A stretch of DNA of 6,038 nucleotides from a bacterium (GTDB lineage Bacteria > Bdellovibrionota_C > UBA2361 > SZUA-149), in contig QIGM01000190.1 in the NCBI GenBank assembly GCA_003230795.1, positions 1 through 6,038 of the forward strand, read 5' to 3'. Both the position numbers and the translations under genes were made by a program. Below, one piece after another: positions 5,887 to 6,038 of the stretch (position 1 is its first letter; each line of letters starts with the position of its first letter). The notes under the pieces were generated by a model. That model ran no database searches. It was not told the DNA's origin and saw nothing but the letters and a program-made list of their open reading frames with translations.

Positions 5887-6038
5887 CAAGCTTGAGCATA
5901 TAGTCATCGAGAGGGGGGAATCTCGATGGCTTTCGCTGTAGTGGGAATTCTTTGATTTGAGAAAATCCCTTGCTCCGGCAGTAGCCTTCAGTGGAGAAAA
6001 ACCTGATCGGTTTTCCCCGTGTTTTGATGACTATCCCC
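5879..6038 (-). CDS. Probable 3' end of an unidentified gene entering from the right edge
   Basis: Reading the minus strand from 6037, a frame stays open for 52 codons to a TAG at 5881-5879. The start lies beyond the window. The C-terminus reads SKGFSQIKEFPLQRKPSRFP then PLDDYMLKLVN; it is basic with a plausible soluble composition. SKGF...EFP...DDYMLKL vaguely recalls the last strands of GNAT acetyltransferases, but this is too short to name a family. It would overlap the PLP enzyme gene tail-to-tail by 8 bp, a common arrangement. Against it: an open run of this size has roughly an 8% chance in a single random frame, and a strong hairpin lies within it. No other frame in the stretch is open throughout. 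Confidence 0.45.
   Translation of the reverse strand, partial: GIVIKTRGKPIRFFSTEGYCRSKGFSQIKEFPLQRKPSRFPPLDDYMLKLVN
5902..5931 (+). terminator. Hairpin after the PLP enzyme gene, likely transcript end
   Basis: AGTCATCGAGA (5902-5912) pairs with TCTCGATGGCT (5921-5931) as an 11-bp stem with one G-U pair; the inner 8 bp are perfect. The loop is GGGGGGAA. It begins 15 bases after the TAA stop. Only a short T run (three T within 5931-5933) follows, so it is a weak intrinsic terminator at best and may instead protect the 3' end or stall convergent transcription. On the minus strand it would fall in the proposed partial gene. Confidence 0.45.
5998..6014. repeat. Short inverted repeat AAAACC-N5-GGTTTT
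   Basis: Perfect 6-bp arms (5998-6003 and 6009-6014) surround TGATC. On the minus strand the second arm runs into a T5 run, which resembles a small terminator, but it would lie inside the proposed partial minus-strand gene. With A/T-rich arms it may be chance. Confidence 0.3.

Noticed and set aside
5698..5907. Minus-strand frame across the end of the PLP enzyme gene
   Set aside because: It overlaps the conserved SLGGVESL and VRLSVG regions of the plus-strand gene and is in a different frame from the better supported partial gene at the right edge.

Overview
The window looks like an ordinary bacterial chromosomal housekeeping region of intermediate GC content, with small intergenic gaps. Its clearest marker is a type B (single cytochrome b anchor, di-haem) succinate:quinone oxidoreductase operon in the order C-A-B. 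That arrangement is known from Bacteroidota, Campylobacterota, Bdellovibrionota and other former Deltaproteobacteria, Chlamydiae and some Gram-positives. With the general protein flavour it suggests a Gram-negative relative of the delta/Bdellovibrio type, but I cannot fix the lineage from this sequence alone.

Layout from left to right. Positions 1-2927, minus strand: sdhB (5' part only, cut by the window edge), sdhA and sdhC, read in the order C, A, B. sdhA and sdhB are joined by a TAATG stop/start overlap preceded by a strong Shine-Dalgarno sequence. Positions 2928-3264: a 337-base leader/intergenic stretch with no convincing gene; it carries three perfect head-to-tail copies of an 18-bp unit just upstream of sdhC. 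Positions 3265-3816, minus: a NUDIX hydrolase resembling ADP-ribose pyrophosphatases. Positions 3924-4484, minus: a membrane-anchored SRPBCC (START/polyketide cyclase-like) protein of unknown role. Positions 4485-4653: a divergent intergenic region with a bulged dyad and a 32-bp-spaced direct repeat. Positions 4654-5886, plus: a PLP-dependent trans-sulfuration enzyme of the cystathionine gamma-synthase/gamma-lyase type. Positions 5879-6038, minus: a probable 3' end of another gene, entering from the right edge and overlapping the PLP gene tail-to-tail by 8 bp; a strong hairpin lies in this convergent zone.

Functionally, SdhCAB would form the membrane complex that oxidises succinate to fumarate and passes electrons to quinone (or runs in reverse). 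The PLP enzyme belongs to methionine/cysteine metabolism; the NUDIX enzyme probably hydrolyses a nucleoside diphosphate derivative. There is no sign that the NUDIX, SRPBCC and PLP genes form one pathway. No mobile-element gene, CRISPR array, tRNA or rRNA was seen, and I found no convincing new multi-gene system. The items most worth a second look are the triple 18-bp repeat in the sdhC leader, the unlisted partial gene at the right edge, and the non-canonical NUDIX box.
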